41,233 bases of DNA, taken from positions 1-41,233 of the forward strand of contig JABSRP010000056.1 of the NCBI GenBank assembly GCA_013215145.1. Direction: 5' to 3'. The stretch's first letter is position 1. Each line of letters opens with the position of its first letter. Below the pieces are notes generated by a model. That model was not told where the DNA came from and did not search any database. It was given only the letters and a program-made list of their open reading frames with translations. This DNA comes from Pseudobacteriovorax sp. Lineage in GTDB: Bacteria > Bdellovibrionota_B > Oligoflexia > Oligoflexales > Oligoflexaceae. The position numbers were made by a program, and so were the translations under genes. Positions 17,337 through 25,583 of this stretch are shown here, in pieces.

Positions 17337-19259
17337 CTAACTAGCTTGTGTCTTTAGCGAGTTATGCTGCTTTGTTTGCTTATGACCCATGTACCTCACG
17401 AAGACGCGATGAGCTAGAGGATCATCTCGGACCGATAGATGGGCTTCATCAAGGTCTATCATTGTGAAGTCATCCTTTGATGTTTGGCTGAGTGTTTTGT
17501 ATACGGCCTCTTGAAGGGTTATGATGGAAGTCTCTAAGCCTTCAGGATGAAGATGCTTGCGAAACGATTCGTACCTTGTGGCTAAAACGAGGGATCGCCC
17601 AAACATTCCATATTCTTTTGTGCCGCTATCAGGATAAAAACCCTGAATTTCCTCAATTGCGATACCAAAGCTTCCCATGATCGATGGCATCTGTAAGAAG
17701 TCCTTGGCTTCGGTGGTCAAAGCTTCAAAGAAACGTAGGCATAGTTGATAGGCTTCTTCGGCAATATTGGCGTTTGGTGATCGAAATGGGTAACCCACTG
17801 AGCATAGAAAACCGTCGCCCATCTCCTTAATACGGAAGGCTTTGGATTGAAGACTCTTACCATTGTATGATTCCATCATAATCTCGTGGCAGTCGCGAAA
17901 GAAGCTCTGCATAAACGTAGTGACTTTAGGGTGATCAATTTGTGAGCTGTTTACAATATCAAAGCAAATCACGCAGGCGGTAGCCTTGTTAACCGGCATG
18001 GTTTCCTCGATGTTTTTACCCTGCTTTATTTGACTTAACTGATGAGGGTAGAATACCTTTGCCATTTGAGTATAGCTATGGTGTAATTCGTTGTGGGCTT
18101 CCAGTAAGGTCTCATGATTCTTGCGCCTCTCGTTCTCTGTTTGATAAATTTTGATTCCCAAGGCTAAGAGCATAAGGATGTTTTCTACTGCTGATCCATA
18201 GAACATGATATAGTTTGATTTGAGATTGATATGTCCCAGCCAAATGAGAACTTGGACAGATATGGAAACATTCATAATCCCGAAAGCGATGAGATATATC
18301 AGAACGTGAGTCGCCTTAGTTCTCATGTAAACCACTGAAGCCGAAACAAAGCAGATGAGATTAGTAAGTAGCGTGATTTTTTCACTGGCGCTATTGACTT
18401 CTTGAGTATAAAAAGGCGAGAGTAAAATAAGAATCGGGGCAAAGCAAAGGAAAAAGGCCAAAAGTCGATAGGCGTTGCGGAAATGTTTCTTTAAAGAGAT
18501 AAACTCAATGGTAAAAAGTCCAATAAAAAGGTACGTGCTGGTCCCGGCTATGTTACCCATATAATGACCGTGGATATCGCCCCAGTAAGCATTCGACCAG
18601 ACCCAATTGGCTAGTAAGAACATAAAAACTAGATAAGCGATATAGTAGGTGTAGACTCTGGACCTGTAGGAGACAAAAAGCATGATGTTGAACAATAGAC
18701 TCATGCCAAATATAGCTGCGATAATATGAAAACTACGGTCAGCTTCCTGAATATGATCGATTGCTTTTTCACGACTATCGAAAAATTTCCAAGTCACTCT
18801 TTGACTAAACTCTGTTGTCTTTTTTACATAAATACTGTGCTCAGTATTAGCCTCTAGAGGGATAGGTACAATACGATTTCTGCCAACATGCTTGTGCTGT
18901 AACTTCTTAAGAAGAGTGCTGTTTTTGTAGACCTCGATGCCCGCTGTGTAAGCCAATCTTTCAAAAAAATAGACAGTTGTTGCTTTGTTCGTATCATTTT
19001 TAAATACGATTCTATACCAGTAGGGTACTGGGTCGTGACCAAAGGAAGCTTTTTGTAAATTCATTGGCTGAAACAGATGACTATTCTCTGGGTCTGAGGC
19101 GAAGCCGATAGCCTCACCGCTTTTTAGCCAATCGGTTGATTCGAGTAGAGATGTTTCTGATAACACTGTACTCGATAGAAAAACCATACGATCCTCCCCT
19201 CGTCCAACCCAAGAGACAGAGAAGATCATAAAAATTTGAAACAAACGATTCACATGCAT
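17337..19259 (-). CDS. 7TMR-DISM receptor with class III nucleotide cyclase domain (atypical)
   Basis: 640 residues. A signal peptide (about 1-22), a DISMED2-type extracellular beta domain (about 35-160), seven hydrophobic helices (about 175-372), a coiled linker, and a class III cyclase domain (about 427-605). Both metal Asp are present, D434 in CFDIVNSS and D482 in KEMGDGF, as is Lys478. The base-specifying Asp is Gly551 and the transition-state Asn is Val558 (LVLATR), while Arg562 is kept. Activity and base choice are therefore uncertain. Such receptors sense periplasmic ligands, with DISMED2 predicted to bind carbohydrate, and signal by cyclic nucleotide. The GGDEF gene follows. It is a paralogue of 33185-35119. 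Confidence 0.88.
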   Translation of the reverse strand: MHVNRLFQIFMIFSVSWVGRGEDRMVFLSSTVLSETSLLESTDWLKSGEAIGFASDPENSHLFQPMNLQKASFGHDPVPYWYRIVFKNDTNKATTVYFFERLAYTAGIEVYKNSTLLKKLQHKHVGRNRIVPIPLEANTEHSIYVKKTTEFSQRVTWKFFDSREKAIDHIQEADRSFHIIAAIFGMSLLFNIMLFVSYRSRVYTYYIAYLVFMFLLANWVWSNAYWGDIHGHYMGNIAGTSTYLFIGLFTIEFISLKKHFRNAYRLLAFFLCFAPILILLSPFYTQEVNSASEKITLLTNLICFVSASVVYMRTKATHVLIYLIAFGIMNVSISVQVLIWLGHINLKSNYIMFYGSAVENILMLLALGIKIYQTENERRKNHETLLEAHNELHHSYTQMAKVFYPHQLSQIKQGKNIEETMPVNKATACVICFDIVNSSQIDHPKVTTFMQSFFRDCHEIMMESYNGKSLQSKAFRIKEMGDGFLCSVGYPFRSPNANIAEEAYQLCLRFFEALTTEAKDFLQMPSIMGSFGIAIEEIQGFYPDSGTKEYGMFGRSLVLATRYESFRKHLHPEGLETSIITLQEAVYKTLSQTSKDDFTMIDLDEAHLSVRDDPLAHRVFVRYMGHKQTKQHNSLKTQAS

Positions 19260-19363
19260 CCACTTAAGATATAAGCCGCCAAGATGTTGTTTCGGCTTGC
19301 TTGCTTAAGCTACCATGGGAAATATCTGCCTGATATCAGTGTGAGTCGTCCTGAAAGACCGCG

Positions 19364-20182
19364 TTATACCTGAGACATTACCGCCTTATCATAGATTTTA
19401 TCGCCGAACCATTTACGTACAAAAATGAGAATTTTGGCAAATTTGCCCACTGCGTATCTAGTTTTAGGTCGCGACGATTTAATGATTTTACTTATCGTGT
19501 TGGCAATGACCATCGGGTCAGATCCACCACCAGGTTTGTAGGACTCGCTGGTTGCCTTCGCAACCCGTTTGGCCAATGGTCCGTAAGCGGTATTCTCGGA
19601 CCGCTTTAGCATAGGGTCTGTCATAACATTGCCAAAATCGGTATTGATGATCCCAGGTTCGACTACGACGACATTGATTCCAAAGTCTTTGGTCTCTAAT
19701 CTTAAGCAGTCCGACCAGCCCTCGAGAGCATGTTTGGTGGCGTGATACCATGCTCCCAGATGTGTGTAAATCTTCCCGCCCATAGACGAGATGTTTATGA
19801 TTGTCCCCGCTTTTTGCTGACGCATATACGGCAGAACAAGCTGAGTCAATCGCCCAAGTCCGAGCAGGTTAACTTCCAATTGATAGCGAGCGTCATCGAT
19901 GGTTGTATCTTCTACGGCCCCGTATAATCCAAATCCTGCGTTATTGATCAAGACATCAATGCGACCCTGTTCCCTGATAACTTGAGACACCGCTGAGACG
20001 ACGCTCTCTTCTTTGGTAATATCAAGAGACAAGGCTTTTCCTCCCTTACTTACCAGAGATTTCATGGGTTCCACGCGCCTTGCGGCGCCGTAAACGATAT
20101 GACCCTGGTGCGCTAAGGACTCGGCAGTGATTTTTCCCATTCCCGATGAGGCGCCTGTGATCAGTATAATTTTTTTGCTCAT
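19364..20182 (-). CDS. Short-chain dehydrogenase/reductase
   Basis: 272 residues from ATG 20182 (MSKKIIL), preferred over GTG 20200 because GGGAG lies about ten bases upstream. All classical SDR marks are visible: TGASSGMGK at 9-17 for the dinucleotide, NNAG at 80-83, catalytic Ser near 132 in NISSMGG, and YHATK with Tyr146 and Lys150. After the active site comes EPGIINTDF. It is a cytoplasmic NAD(P)-dependent alcohol/carbonyl oxidoreductase. The substrate is unknown. It is divergent from the TetR gene, and its predicted -10 lies inside a perfect TetR-type operator, so it should be repressed by that protein. The C terminus is basic and hydrophobic and may touch the membrane. Confidence 0.9.
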   Translation of the reverse strand: MSKKIILITGASSGMGKITAESLAHQGHIVYGAARRVEPMKSLVSKGGKALSLDITKEESVVSAVSQVIREQGRIDVLINNAGFGLYGAVEDTTIDDARYQLEVNLLGLGRLTQLVLPYMRQQKAGTIINISSMGGKIYTHLGAWYHATKHALEGWSDCLRLETKDFGINVVVVEPGIINTDFGNVMTDPMLKRSENTAYGPLAKRVAKATSESYKPGGGSDPMVIANTISKIIKSSRPKTRYAVGKFAKILIFVRKWFGDKIYDKAVMSQV

Positions 20183-20214
20183 TGTTTTTTTCTCTCCCAC
20201 CGATTAGTGTGAAT

Positions 20215-20236
20215 AAGTAAACATCTGCGTTTACTT
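20215..20236. promoter_or_regulatory. Operator 1: perfect 22-bp inverted repeat
   Basis: AAGTAAAC - 6 bases - GTTTACTT, with perfect 8-bp arms. It overlaps the -10 of the SDR promoter. Its centre is exactly 50 bp from that of operator 2. This is the likely binding site of the neighbouring TetR protein. Confidence 0.85.
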
Positions 20237-20260
20237 TAACGCTTTATCGGCGTATGTCAA
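20233..20260 (-). promoter_or_regulatory. Promoter of the SDR gene
   Basis: On the minus strand TTGACA (20255-20260) and TAAAGT (20233-20238) are 16 bases apart. The -10 shares bases with operator 1, as expected for direct repression. Confidence 0.6.
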
Positions 20261-20264
20261 ACAA

Positions 20265-20286
20265 AAATAAACTATATCGTTTACTT
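20265..20286. promoter_or_regulatory. Operator 2: near-perfect 22-bp inverted repeat
   Basis: AAATAAAC - 6 bases - GTTTACTT, one mismatch from operator 1. It lies 22 bases upstream of the TetR start codon and would cover that gene's own promoter, giving autoregulation. Confidence 0.8.
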
Positions 20287-20308
20287 TTATTGTAAGTTAT
20301 GGAAATGC

Positions 20309-20920
20309 ATGGAAAAAATATCGCGAAAACCAGAGAAAGACCGGCTTATCTTAGCTGCAGCTCGGGCAAACTTCGGTAGGCATGGCCTGGATGGGGCATC
20401 AATGGATCAGATCTCCAAAGATGCTGAGGTATCGAAGCGAACGTTATACAAGTATTATCAAAACAAAGACGTATTGTTCGATGCTCTCGTCGAAGCCCTC
20501 TTTTCTGAGGTTAATAGTCAGTTAAGCTTTCGATTTGATCCCTCTTTGAGTTTGCAGGAGCTGATTCGATTGGTTATTGAGGCCAAGCTTTCTCTGATTA
20601 CCGATCCTCGTTTTCTGGACGTGGCGCGACTCCTATTGGTGGAACAATTGAAGTCTGCTCAATCAAATTCGCTCATTAGCAAACGACTCGAGGAGAGTAA
20701 GAGCAGCTTCGAAGTATGGGTTAGTAGGTGTCAAGAAGCTAAGAAGATTGGTCAAGAACACTCTGTGGGAGACGTATCGCTTTATTTTCACAGCTTTTTC
20801 GATGGCCTAGTGCTCTGGCCTATGCTTCTTAATCTCGAAGGTAAAAAAAGTATCGTTGACTGGAAGGAGTCTTGCGAACTTTTGGAAACTGCATTTTTAA
20901 AACGTTACGAAAATAAATAG
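20309..20920 (+). CDS. TetR-family transcriptional repressor
   Basis: 203 residues. An N-terminal TetR DNA-binding domain is clear: ILAAARANFGRHGLDGASMD, then the helix-turn-helix ISKDAEVSKRTLYKYYQNKD at about 34-53, then LFDALVE. The C-terminal helical ligand domain (about 70-200) resembles the AefR/AcrR type. The start has several nearby ATG codons (20299, 20305 region, 20309) and no ribosome site. Operators 1 and 2 lie between it and the SDR gene, so it should repress both. TetR/SDR pairs usually respond to a small hydrophobic molecule that the enzyme also handles; the inducer is unknown here. Confidence 0.92.
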   Translation: MEKISRKPEKDRLILAAARANFGRHGLDGASMDQISKDAEVSKRTLYKYYQNKDVLFDALVEALFSEVNSQLSFRFDPSLSLQELIRLVIEAKLSLITDPRFLDVARLLLVEQLKSAQSNSLISKRLEESKSSFEVWVSRCQEAKKIGQEHSVGDVSLYFHSFFDGLVLWPMLLNLEGKKSIVDWKESCELLETAFLKRYENK

Positions 20921-20947
20921 AAAACATCACTCATTACTTGCCTTAAT

Positions 20948-20969
20948 CCTCCGATAGGGATCCCGGAGG
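20948..20969 (+). promoter_or_regulatory. Hairpin masking the ribosome site of the cyclase leader ORF
   Basis: CCTCCG at 20948-20953 pairs perfectly with CGGAGG at 20964-20969, leaving a 10-nt loop. The right arm is the ribosome site of ATG 20974. In the folded RNA the start region would be closed, which suggests translational control. There is no T tract, so it is not a terminator of the TetR gene. Confidence 0.5.
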
Positions 20970-20973
20970 GTGC

Positions 20974-21045
20974 ATGGCGAAGACTCAGCAATCGTTCCCA
21001 CTGGACTGGGAATCTTACCTATCTGAATTGAACAAGGGTGGGTGA
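20974..21045 (+). CDS. 23-codon ORF fused or coupled to the cyclase gene
   Basis: ATG 20974 has the strong site GGAGG four bases upstream. The product, beginning MAKTQQSFPLDWESYLSELN, is a polar, protein-like sequence and stops at 21043-21045, eight bases inside the cyclase frame that opens at GTG 21038. Removing one G from the G-run at 21036-21042 would join it in frame to the cyclase as NKGGDRTLKIV. So it is either the true cyclase N terminus cut off by a one-base insertion, or a coupled leader peptide. The frameshift reading seems better because the GTG has little ribosome signal of its own. Confidence 0.5.
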   Translation: MAKTQQSFPLDWESYLSELNKGG

Positions 21046-22240
21046 TCGAACTCTAAAAATTGTTCGCACCATTGGGATCGCCGTATTGTGTATGAATATG
21101 GTGGGCATCTTAGTTGGTTTGTTTGTATTCGACTTGACGAATCCTCTTTTCGTATCCATTACTATGGGACAAGCAGCCGCAGCAGTGGTTTACTTTGCCT
21201 GTTTAATGGCATTGAAGTTTCGTTGGGAAAATACGGCAAAAGTCCTCCTTCTGCTCGCAGCTCACGGCCAAGTGGTGCATTTGTGTTACGTCAGCGGAAT
21301 CAAAACCAGTCAGCTAATGTTTTTTCCTGTCTGCTTTGCTATTGCCTGGTTGATTTTTCCCCCAAATCATAAGCGATTTGCTATGATTTCCAATATTTTT
21401 ACGATCCTTTGCCTTCAAGGGGTTTTTTACTACGAGTATATTGTTAAAGGAGAGGGACTGGCCCTGGAAGCGAGAAAAGGGGCCGAATATATCTTCACCA
21501 ATCCCTTATTAGCTTACATTGGGCTTTTCTATATTATGTACTCGTTTACTAAGCTAGTTCAGGAAAAAGAAAGTAAGATCATATTTTCGAAACATGTCTC
21601 TGATGCCTTACTTCATAGTGTTCTTCCGGAAAGCGTCGTCAGACGTATTAAGTCAGGTGAGCGTAAAATTGCCGATTATGTCGATCAGTGTAGTGTCATA
21701 TTTGTTGATATCGTTGGTTTTACTAAATACTCCGAGACAACCAATGCGGATCAGATTATTTGGATTCTTGATAGTCTCTTCTCATCGATTGATCGCCTAT
21801 GTCTGAGATACCAAGCGGAAAAAATTAAAACGATAGGCGACGCCTATATGATTGCCATAGGGTTAAATGGAGAGCACGAAGATAGTGCAAGAACCGCTGT
21901 TGATCTTGCCAGCGAGATTCTCCAAAACTGCGAAACCCGGTCTTTGCAGGAGAATATCGATATCCGGTTGCGAGTTGGTATCCATACAGGGCCTGTGATA
22001 GCTGGAGTAATCGGTCATAATAAATTTGCCTACGATATCTGGGGAGCTACCGTGAATAAGGCTGCGCGTCTCCAAGTCTCTGCGGAGCCTGGCACAATTC
22101 ATCTTTCACAGGAGACGGCAACCCAAATTGGCGATTTATACCCTGTGAAAAAACGCAGCCAAAAAGTAGAGCTTAAGGGGATTGGCCCCATCCAAACCTT
22201 TTATATCGATGGGCATCGAGAGGAAGAAAGAGCAGGGTAG
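21038..22240 (+). CDS. Membrane adenylate cyclase, class III
   Basis: 400 residues from GTG 21038 (the N terminus may lie at 20974, see the 23-codon ORF). About five or six hydrophobic helices span residues 7-172. A short linker with HVSDALLHSVLPESV leads to a complete class III catalytic domain (about 215-395). It has metal Asp224 (FVDIVGFT) and Asp268 (IGDAY), Lys264 and Asp333 (YDIWG) for adenine, and Asn340 and Arg344 (VNKAAR) for the transition state. It should make cAMP at the inner membrane as a dimer. Unlike the two 7TMR-DISM cyclases here it has every catalytic residue. It is convergent with the kinase gene at 22285. Confidence 0.9.
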   Translation: MGDRTLKIVRTIGIAVLCMNMVGILVGLFVFDLTNPLFVSITMGQAAAAVVYFACLMALKFRWENTAKVLLLLAAHGQVVHLCYVSGIKTSQLMFFPVCFAIAWLIFPPNHKRFAMISNIFTILCLQGVFYYEYIVKGEGLALEARKGAEYIFTNPLLAYIGLFYIMYSFTKLVQEKESKIIFSKHVSDALLHSVLPESVVRRIKSGERKIADYVDQCSVIFVDIVGFTKYSETTNADQIIWILDSLFSSIDRLCLRYQAEKIKTIGDAYMIAIGLNGEHEDSARTAVDLASEILQNCETRSLQENIDIRLRVGIHTGPVIAGVIGHNKFAYDIWGATVNKAARLQVSAEPGTIHLSQETATQIGDLYPVKKRSQKVELKGIGPIQTFYIDGHREEERAG

Positions 22241-22260
22241 TTCATTTTTTATGCCCCTGC
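22232..22260. terminator. Weak hairpin between convergent genes
   Basis: GCAGGG at 22232-22237 pairs with CCCTGC at 22255-22260 across a T-rich loop, overlapping the end of the cyclase gene. It could stop transcription from either side, but no T tract follows the stem. Confidence 0.3.
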
Positions 22261-22284
22261 CTCAAACATCCTATAGCTACCGGA

Positions 22285-25083
22285 TCAAGCTGACTTTAAG
22301 GTCGTATCGATGGGATTCACCGTATAATACTCACTCGGTAGGTTCATGTTCAGAACAAAATTTACATGACCCTCTTTGTTTGCGGTATCGTTTTTGATTT
22401 CAACCTCGATAGATCCACCCACTGACTCAAAGTACTGTTTGATCGAGTTCATCCCAACGCCACGGCCAGAGATATCACTGACAGAAACCGCAGTGGAAAA
22501 GCCGCTACTAAAGATAAGGTTGACGATATCGATGGGTTCGAGCTGCTCATCTGGCCTCACTAGACCTTTTTCTAAGCCGATGCGTTTGATGACGGAAAGA
22601 TTGAGTCCTGCACCGTCGTCACCATATACAATTTTCAAATAATTGCCCTCTGGAATCAAATTGACACTAAGTAGGCCATTGGCGCTTTTCCCTTTGCTCA
22701 GACGAACCTCCTTAGTTTCTAATCCATGGTCCATACTGTTTCTTATGATGTGAACGAAGGCATTGCGGATTACCGTTTGACCGCTTTCGGAGAACCGAAC
22801 GCGATTCGATTGGATCTCAATACTGGGATACTCTTTGTCGAGATCCCTTGCTAGCATCTCTGCATCAGCTAGCAACTGTCTAAAGAACGACTCGGCGTCG
22901 CAGTATATGTAGTCTTCAAGCTTATTACATACCGCCTCTAATTCCTGCCTTTCCGAGGTTTTGGCCACCGGTTTCATCTTGAGTAGCTGCCTATGAACAT
23001 TGGCTAGGAAATGATGACTTATGGAGATTGATTCGGCCGTATTGCGGCCAAGTTTTGAGCTATTCAATTGCTCGTAGTAGTTTAACAGCTCCTCTATCAT
23101 TTTATTCTCTTCGATACATTTATCGCGATCTGCCGGGATCCGACCGTTCATCATGTCGGAGATGGACTGCTCCACCTCATGAACCTTGGGGGTCAAATTT
23201 CCCAAGGAAAGGGCACGGGCGGCTCCTTTTATGGTATGAAGGTTGATAAAGATAAGTTTTAAGGTATCTTCACCTAGCTTAGCATTCAGTTTCAGTAGTC
23301 TGAGGTTATCTTGCATAAATTTTAGGCTAGACTCTAGGAATTCGCTAAATTCCTTTGGTTTGACGCCTAGGATCTCTGCGATAAATGACATCTCCACCTC
23401 GCGCTCTTTGGCTTTGGCCTCAAGGGCTTTTTGCGAGGTGACGTTTCTGACGGAGACAATGATCTTTTCCACGGTATCATCATCGGTGATAACAGGGCTC
23501 CAATCCAGCTGGTAGATATTTTGCTCATCACTGAAGGTAAAATTAAGCTCTTCAGGTAGCAAATGAGCGTTGCACATGAAATTGAGTTCATCATCATCGA
23601 TGGCGTTGCGTAACACTGTGTGAACCTGATCTTTGACTTCTTGAGTGACAATCGCATGATCAAGAATAAAGTCTACAGCCTGCTGAGATTTGATATCTGT
23701 CCGGTGAAAAAGTGTGGTTAAAGCATGAGAGTAGGTTTCTGTCACCTCTAGATTGCGACCCTTGACCACCATGATTCCTAGTTGGATATGCTTCATGATA
23801 GACCGGATCTCGCGGGTTTTTTCTTCCACAAGTGCTTCTACGTTCTCTAAGTGCTTTTTCAGCTCTTCGTTGGCGCGACGAAGTTGTTTTTTCAGCTCAT
23901 CGAGCTTGTTAGCTAGAGCCAACGACAGGAGTAAGATCTCGAGGGCTGTTCCGATGACCTGGCCGTACTCGAACACGACGTTTTGCGAGACACCAAGTCT
24001 GGTGGAGACGTACCCTATGGTGCCGGAAATATAGAATACCCAGGCTGACGAGTATATCAAGGCGCCGCGGTTACCCTTAAAGGCAAGCCTGATCCCATAG
24101 CTAAGGACGGTGGAGCTCACAAGTAGAAAGACCAAAAGACGAATTTGGCTAAGGGCTTCAGAATTGTACACCATCGAGATGCCCGTTATCCCTAAACAAA
24201 TAATAGAGAAGACAAACAAGAAGGTGTCTTCCTTAGGGAAGTATTTTTTCGTGTTCAGAAATCCTCGGCAAAAAACAATGGCGATCCAACAGTTAAAGGT
24301 AGGTAGGACCGATGTTGCGTATTGATTGATCCAAAAGGTATCTCCCCAGAAATACTTTTGGCCGTAACCGTGCAAGCCTCCTTGGATGAGAAAGCTCAGC
24401 AAAACAAAGCCGCTATAGATCAGATAGTGCTTAGTTCCCGAGACGAAATAAATAAATAGGTTGTATGCAGCCATAATTAAGGCGCAGCCGGCAAAGGCTA
24501 GAAGCCATCCAGAAATCTTATTTTCATTCTTGGCATAAGCCTTGGGAGACCAAAGATAACTAGGCGCAGTTAGGGAGGTCGTGGCTTTTATCCTTACAAG
24601 GACTACGGTTTGTGAGTTGGCAGGAATCTCGACCGAGTGTAGGAAGGTGCGAGAATTTAAGGGTCTGTTATCAAAGGCTCTTTGATCGCCCTGTTCTGAT
24701 TGAGAGGTGAGCTCACCATTTTGGAATACGAAAAAATCAACCTCATCAAGAGCCGCATAGGATACCTCAAGATATTTGGTCAAGTTGCTGGTTGTTTGGT
24801 TCTGGAGGGAGTATTTCAGCCAGAAGGGATGCTCACTAAAGCCCAAGTTGACGAAGCTTTTGGTATTTTTATCGACGTCCTCGGACAAGAAACGCTGGTA
24901 AGCAGCTGTAGCCGTAAAGGTCTCTCCCCCCTCATTGAAGAAGTGTACGTAGGAGGCAAGATTTTTGACTGGCTCGTCGGGGGAAACCAATGCAACTCCG
25001 TTGCCAAAAGACACCAAGGGATAGGCGCATAACATGGCAACTATTACGTAAAGGTATTTAAGAACTCTCATAGTATTTTCCAT
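22285..25083 (-). CDS. 7TMR-DISM-PAS-HPt-ATPase kinase (CheA-like), copy A
   Basis: 932 residues. Signal peptide (about 1-28), DISMED2-like sensor (about 35-180), seven helices (about 190-392), coiled coil (393-430), PAS-like domain (about 430-555), an HPt domain with phosphorylatable His616 in LHTIKGAARAL, a helical segment, and a HATPase: N-box IIRNSMDHGLE near 779, DDGAG near 822, GFSTA near 861 and GRGVGM near 873. The order HPt-spacer-ATPase is that of CheA, but the CheW-binding and P2 parts and any receiver are absent. It should phosphorylate its own HPt in response to a periplasmic ligand and pass phosphate to an unlinked receiver. ATG 25083 or the second ATG 25071 is the start. It is a paralogue of 27776-30502. 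Confidence 0.9.
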   Translation of the reverse strand: MENTMRVLKYLYVIVAMLCAYPLVSFGNGVALVSPDEPVKNLASYVHFFNEGGETFTATAAYQRFLSEDVDKNTKSFVNLGFSEHPFWLKYSLQNQTTSNLTKYLEVSYAALDEVDFFVFQNGELTSQSEQGDQRAFDNRPLNSRTFLHSVEIPANSQTVVLVRIKATTSLTAPSYLWSPKAYAKNENKISGWLLAFAGCALIMAAYNLFIYFVSGTKHYLIYSGFVLLSFLIQGGLHGYGQKYFWGDTFWINQYATSVLPTFNCWIAIVFCRGFLNTKKYFPKEDTFLFVFSIICLGITGISMVYNSEALSQIRLLVFLLVSSTVLSYGIRLAFKGNRGALIYSSAWVFYISGTIGYVSTRLGVSQNVVFEYGQVIGTALEILLLSLALANKLDELKKQLRRANEELKKHLENVEALVEEKTREIRSIMKHIQLGIMVVKGRNLEVTETYSHALTTLFHRTDIKSQQAVDFILDHAIVTQEVKDQVHTVLRNAIDDDELNFMCNAHLLPEELNFTFSDEQNIYQLDWSPVITDDDTVEKIIVSVRNVTSQKALEAKAKEREVEMSFIAEILGVKPKEFSEFLESSLKFMQDNLRLLKLNAKLGEDTLKLIFINLHTIKGAARALSLGNLTPKVHEVEQSISDMMNGRIPADRDKCIEENKMIEELLNYYEQLNSSKLGRNTAESISISHHFLANVHRQLLKMKPVAKTSERQELEAVCNKLEDYIYCDAESFFRQLLADAEMLARDLDKEYPSIEIQSNRVRFSESGQTVIRNAFVHIIRNSMDHGLETKEVRLSKGKSANGLLSVNLIPEGNYLKIVYGDDGAGLNLSVIKRIGLEKGLVRPDEQLEPIDIVNLIFSSGFSTAVSVSDISGRGVGMNSIKQYFESVGGSIEVEIKNDTANKEGHVNFVLNMNLPSEYYTVNPIDTTLKSA

Positions 25084-25583
25084 AGAGTTTGCACAAGGCT
25101 TTGGTTGGGGTTCGGCTCATAACAGGGCCATAATGAGTATGAGTCATTTGAAACGATTCCAATAGACGCCAAAGCCTGGCGTATTTCGTGGTGTTATCCG
25201 TTTGCTTTAGGTTTGCTTCCATCATCCTTTGGCTAGTTAGGACTATTCTTGTACGTCAATGGCTTTCGACATTTTTAATGGGGTCAATGGGTGGCTATCG
25301 GAAAGCATCCCTCTTTTGCGTTTGACAGGCTTACACGATTACCAATCCTTATTCATTGATTATGCGAAACGTTTATTTATGTTTTCGTGACCTAGCAACT
25401 CGAGACTAGCTGTGATGGTGAAATTTTACTCAACGATGGGATGTAGATTTATTCACTTTATTAACTAGGTGTATTCACCTATAAGAGCCGGAAGCTAACG
25501 TTTATTGCTAAACAAAAAACTATGTTTGTACCAAATTATTTCTGCTGCTTACCTTGGTGCAGACACTTCTCAAAGAGGATGAA
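25084..25583. other. Divergent intergenic region upstream of kinase A and the PQQ/haem gene
   Basis: No gene was seen. The right half is AT-rich, as expected for promoters, and holds the inverted repeat TAGGTG-TATT-CACCTA at 25466-25481, a possible operator about 100 bases before the dehydrogenase start. No confident -35/-10 pair could be fixed. Confidence 0.45.
25466..25481. promoter_or_regulatory. Short perfect inverted repeat, possible operator
   Basis: TAGGTG and CACCTA flank TATT, giving 16 bp of dyad symmetry in the space between two divergent genes. No matching regulator is known in the window. Confidence 0.3.

Noticed and set aside
20941..20970. Hairpin as a terminator for the TetR gene
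   Set aside because: No T tract follows; its right arm is the ribosome site of the next ORF, so a translational role fits better.
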